From NCBI GenBank assembly GCA_005879245.1, contig VBLA01000169.1:1-8933 (forward strand): a stretch of 8,933 nt of DNA. Reading direction: 5' to 3'. Below the pieces are notes generated by a model that saw only the letters and a list, made by a program, of their open reading frames with translations, did no database searches and was not told where the DNA came from. The translations under genes were made by a program, and so were the position numbers. The first letter of the stretch is position 1; each line of letters begins with the position of its first letter. The DNA is from Deltaproteobacteria bacterium (GTDB lineage Bacteria > Desulfobacterota > Binatia > DP-6). Below, piece by piece: positions 6,222 through 8,933 of this stretch.

Positions 6222-7420
6222 ACGGGCGGGTGTGAGTAGTGGAGGATGACGTAGAGGGGGTGCGGGGTGAGGTTCGAGAGGCTGTCCACCGACAGGCGCT
6301 TGAGCGCCGTCGCCAGCGGCCCGCCCGAGCCGGTCGTCGCGGCCGCGAACGCGTCCGCCTCGCGCTCGTACTTCCGTGAGAGCATCCCCGTGAGGATCGA
6401 GAGGAGGAAGCCGAGTGGTGCCAGGACGAGCGCGAAGAGGACCAGCCCCGCGTAGACCGAGCGCCGCTCCACGGAGAACGCATCGAACAGGCCCTGATGC
6501 TCGAGGAAGATCGAGAGCAGGAGGAAGACGAGGCCCATCTCGGTTAGGCTGAGGAGCATCCCCTTGGCGATGTGCCGCCGCTTGAAGTGGCCTACCTCGT
6601 GGGCGAGGACCGCGAGCAGCTCGGCCGTTCCGAGCTGCTGGACGAGCGTGTCGAAGAGGGCCACCCGCTTGTGCCGTCCGAAACCGGTGAAGAAGGCATT
6701 GGCCTTGGTCGAGCGACGCGATCCGTCGATCAGGAAGATGTCCCGCAGGGGAAAATCGACCGTGCGCGCGTAGGCGAGAATCGCGTCCCGCAGCTCACCG
6801 GGGGCGAGGGGCGTGAATCGGTTGAAGAGCGGCATGATCCAGGTGGGCGCGATGAACTGGAGGCCGATCGCGACGAGCGCGCTCACGAGCCAGCACCAGA
6901 GCCACGCCTGGCTCCCGGTCCGCTCGAAGAGCCAGAGGATGCCCGCGAGGAGCGGGCCGCCCAGGAGGGCGGCGAGCCCGAGCCCCTTCACGAGATCCGT
7001 CCAGAACGTCTTGGGCGTCGTCCGGTTGAAGCCGAAGCGCTCCTCGATGACGAACGTCGACCACCAGCTGGAGGGGATCGCCAGGATCGAGCGGGCGAGG
7101 CCGAGAAAGGCGACGAAGCAGAGGCCCGTCGGGATCGGTCCGAGGCCGAGACTGCGCACCTGGCGATCGAGCCAACCGAAGCCGCCGGCGAACCAGAAGG
7201 CGAGCAGTAGCGCCAGGTCGAGCGTCGTCGTCAGGAGTCCGAAGCGTGTCCGCACGTGGGTGTACTCCTGCGAGCGCCGGTAGCGATCCGCGTCGTACAC
7301 GCCGCGGAACTCCGCCGGTAGCGCCGGGTCGAGCGCGCCCAGGTTGAGTAGATCGGCGGCCACCCTGAGCCCGAACGCGAGCAGCAGGGCGGCGAGGATG
7401 ATGAGGCCGTAGACGTTCAT
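6182..7420 (-). CDS. Ste24-type M48 family membrane metalloprotease
   Basis: This 412-residue integral membrane zinc protease has Ste24/CAAX-protease architecture. The zinc motif HEVGH is at 274-278, with Glu275 catalytic. The third ligand is Glu352 in [12 protein letters not shown]. The C-terminal SHPP block is at 396-399. Upstream Ste24 markers are [13 protein letters not shown] (49-61) and [10 protein letters not shown] (126-135). Hydrophobic segments lie near 4-22, 62-80, 97-114, 146-165, 172-192, 288-305 and 321-345. Eukaryotic homologues trim prenylated proteins; bacterial ones are thought to act in membrane-protein quality control, and prenylated substrates are not expected. The ATG at 7420 gives a proper N terminus, 11 bases after the GH31 stop and without its own RBS, suggesting coupling. 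Confidence 0.93.
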   Translation of the reverse strand: MNVYGLIILAALLLAFGLRVAADLLNLGALDPALPAEFRGVYDADRYRRSQEYTHVRTRFGLLTTTLDLALLLAFWFAGGFGWLDRQVRSLGLGPIPTGLCFVAFLGLARSILAIPSSWWSTFVIEERFGFNRTTPKTFWTDLVKGLGLAALLGGPLLAGILWLFERTGSQAWLWCWLVSALVAIGLQFIAPTWIMPLFNRFTPLAPGELRDAILAYARTVDFPLRDIFLIDGSRRSTKANAFFTGFGRHKRVALFDTLVQQLGTAELLAVLAHEVGHFKRRHIAKGMLLSLTEMGLVFLLLSIFLEHQGLFDAFSVERRSVYAGLVLFALVLAPLGFLLSILTGMLSRKYEREADAFAAATTGSGGPLATALKRLSVDSLSNLTPHPLYVILHYSHPPVCDRIHALEGVSP

Positions 7421-7431
7421 GCAGTGGGCGA

Positions 7432-8933
7432 CTACGGCCCGGGGACCGTGGCGCCCTCGCGCTCGAAGACGAGGACCGTGTCGAGCGGCACGGGGAACTT
7501 GACCGTCCGTCGGCCCCGGTAGGACTGCGTCCGGTCGAAGTAGCTCCGCCATCTCCCCTTCGGGAAGTACACGAGACGACCGCGCTCGCCCACCTTCCAG
7601 ACCGGTGCGACGAGGAGGTCCGGGCCGAAGAGAAACTCGTCCCAGCGGTCGGCCAGCTTCGGGTCGTGGCGGTCGAGGAAGGGCAGGGGGCGGACGATCG
7701 GCAGCCCCGTCGCGGCCTGCCTGGCGGCGGCCACGATGTAGGGCTGGAGCGTCGCACGGAGGGTCGTGTAGCGCCGGTAGATGTCGATCATCTCCTGGTC
7801 GAAGGCGGGCGTGGTCGGCATGTTCCAGGGCGCGTGGGTGCCGGTGCCCCCGATCTCCATGATACCCGAGAAGGCGCTGAATTCGATCCAGCGGGCGAAG
7901 ACCTCGCGGTCCTTGAACTGGTAATAGCCCCCCGTGTCCGACCCCCAGATCGGCACGCCGAGGAAGGCGGCGCGCTGCTGGCTGATGATCGCGCTCCGGA
8001 GCCCGAGGTCGGTCGCGGGTCCGGCGCCGAAGCTCTCGCTGCCGGGGATGTCGCCGCCCCAGAAGATCGAGTACTGCGCGGTCCCCGTGTACGCCGGGCG
8101 CGAGACGAGGACGAAGTCGCCGTCGGGATAGACGCTCGCCAGGGCGTCGTGGTGGATCTTCGCCTGCAGTGTCGGGTAGTCGTTTCGCACCTCGCGGCCC
8201 GTGCGGCCGTCGGCATAGATGTCGGTCGCCTCCGAGGGGATGTGCTCCTCGCCGCGGTCGAGCTTGATGCCTTGTATGCCGTAGGTCGCGAGGAAGGCGG
8301 CGACCTCGTCGCGCCACCAGACCTGGGCGGCGGGGTTGGTCGGGTCCATGATGAAGCTCGTGCCGCCGATGTCGGCGCAGTTCGGGGTCTCGGCGGGGCC
8401 GGGGGCCAGGTAGCCGTGCATCGCGGCCTCGAGCCCGTTGTTGCCGCACATCCAGAGGCCGCTCCACGTCATGATGTGGTAGCCGCGCTGCTTGAGCGAC
8501 TGGAGCATCGCCGTCGGGTTCGGCAGCCGCGTCTCGTCCCAGCTCCACTGGCCGAACCCGTAGTTGCCGACGAGCACCGGCCGGTCGAAGTGGTAGACGC
8601 CCGGCGGGATGCCGAGGGCGTCGTACATGAGGACGTCGTCGGCCACCTCGGCGTTGACGGTCGTGCCGTCGAGGAGCGCGGGCGGTCCCACGTCGAGCGT
8701 GTCCCGCCAGCGCCAGTGGAGGAAGGCCCAGTCGGGCGGGACGATCGGCCGTCCGACGAGGCTCGTGTACTCGTCGAGGATGGTCTCGTACTCGGGTCCG
8801 ACGAAGAAGTGGAAAAGCAGGCGCCGGCTCTCGGCCGTGGTGCCCGTCTCGAAGCGGAAGCTCACCGTCCGCGCGTCGGATTTGGCGAGGTCGAAGAGCC
8901 CGAAGGTCGTGCCGGCGACGGCGAGGCCGTAGC
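7432..8933 (-). CDS. Glycoside hydrolase family 31, 5' end outside the window
   Basis: The C-terminal 499 residues of a GH31 enzyme are present. The catalytic barrel shows PPDWAFLHWRWRD, then the nucleophile Asp in GIKLDRGEE (codon 8257-8259) and the acid/base Asp in IFWGGDIPGS (codon 8050-8052). The two are 69 residues apart, as in known GH31 enzymes. GVPIWGSDTGGYYQF and GTGTHAPWNM follow. A GTG at 8865 could be mistaken for the start, but the frame stays open to the edge with sensible sequence (YGLAVAGTTFGLFDLAK), so the gene continues beyond. The protein ends soon after VLVFEREGATVPGP, about 205 residues past the acid/base. That leaves no room for the distal beta domain of many alpha-glucosidases and xylosidases, and the tail length resembles the sulfoquinovosidase YihQ. 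I cannot confirm sulfosugar-binding residues, so substrate stays open. It is the first visible gene of the minus-strand cluster. Confidence 0.93.
   Translation of the reverse strand, partial: YGLAVAGTTFGLFDLAKSDARTVSFRFETGTTAESRRLLFHFFVGPEYETILDEYTSLVGRPIVPPDWAFLHWRWRDTLDVGPPALLDGTTVNAEVADDVLMYDALGIPPGVYHFDRPVLVGNYGFGQWSWDETRLPNPTAMLQSLKQRGYHIMTWSGLWMCGNNGLEAAMHGYLAPGPAETPNCADIGGTSFIMDPTNPAAQVWWRDEVAAFLATYGIQGIKLDRGEEHIPSEATDIYADGRTGREVRNDYPTLQAKIHHDALASVYPDGDFVLVSRPAYTGTAQYSIFWGGDIPGSESFGAGPATDLGLRSAIISQQRAAFLGVPIWGSDTGGYYQFKDREVFARWIEFSAFSGIMEIGGTGTHAPWNMPTTPAFDQEMIDIYRRYTTLRATLQPYIVAAARQAATGLPIVRPLPFLDRHDPKLADRWDEFLFGPDLLVAPVWKVGERGRLVYFPKGRWRSYFDRTQSYRGRRTVKFPVPLDTVLVFEREGATVPGP

Noticed and set aside
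4876..6483. A 535-residue fusion reading with MsrA at its C terminus
   Set aside because: The part above 5361 is an Arg/Ala-rich shadow lying across the alpha/beta hydrolase and M48 genes in another frame. MsrA begins at its canonical N terminus at 5349.
6182..8548. A 788-residue open frame joining upstream sequence to the M48 protease
   Set aside because: The part above 7420 is a shadow over the GH31 gene, low in complexity. The hydrophobic first helix of the protease starts at ATG 7420.
8863..8865. GTG as the start of the GH31 gene
   Set aside because: The frame stays open to the window edge with GH31-like residues, and a start here would remove the N-terminal beta domain.
1..8933. CRISPR array, tRNA, rRNA, insertion sequence or prophage genes
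   Set aside because: I saw no regularly spaced repeats, no cloverleaf or CCA-ended stems, and no transposase or phage-like reading frame on either strand.

Overview
This 8.9 kb window is very GC-rich, with long spurious open frames opposite nearly every gene. It looks like a chromosomal stretch from an uncultured environmental bacterium. A secreted Cys/Gly-rich protein ending in a bacterial-repeat domain, an AcpA-like phosphoesterase and a DxH-type amidohydrolase would fit lineages such as Binatota, Methylomirabilota or other deltaproteobacteria-like phyla. That placement is inference from gene flavour, not proof.

Layout. (1) 1-345 (+) is the 3' end of a secreted or surface protein with a Cys/Gly-rich segment and an InlB-B-like repeat domain. 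(2) 387-1508 (-) is an exported phosphoesterase (PF04185 type), convergent with (1). (3) A 218-bp divergent intergenic region carries two hairpins. (4) 1727-2443 (+) is a YfcG-like Nu-class glutathione transferase. (5) 2543-3207 (+) is a compact type II toxin-antitoxin module: a Phd/YefM antitoxin, then a VapC-like PIN toxin starting at a TTG that overlaps the antitoxin stop. A doubled GTGTACAC-like palindrome lies just upstream. (6) 3357-4401 (+) is an amidohydrolase broken by a frame change that coincides with an apparent loss of about 40 conserved residues. (7) On the minus strand, transcribed from 8933 down to 4411, five closely packed genes form a probable operon: a GH31 glycosidase (5' end outside the window), a Ste24-type M48 membrane protease, an alpha/beta hydrolase, MsrA and a PaaI-type hotdog thioesterase. 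This operon converges on the amidohydrolase with only 9 bp between the stop codons.

How the parts relate. The five minus-strand genes suggest co-expression of general housekeeping and envelope functions (glycan hydrolysis, membrane proteolysis, ester hydrolysis, methionine repair, acyl-CoA hydrolysis). No single pathway joins them convincingly. YfcG-like GST and MsrA both point to thiol/redox maintenance but lie in separate units. The most self-contained system is the toxin-antitoxin locus with its predicted autoregulatory operator. I see no CRISPR array, rRNA, tRNA, transposase or prophage gene, and no clear sign of a wholly new system.
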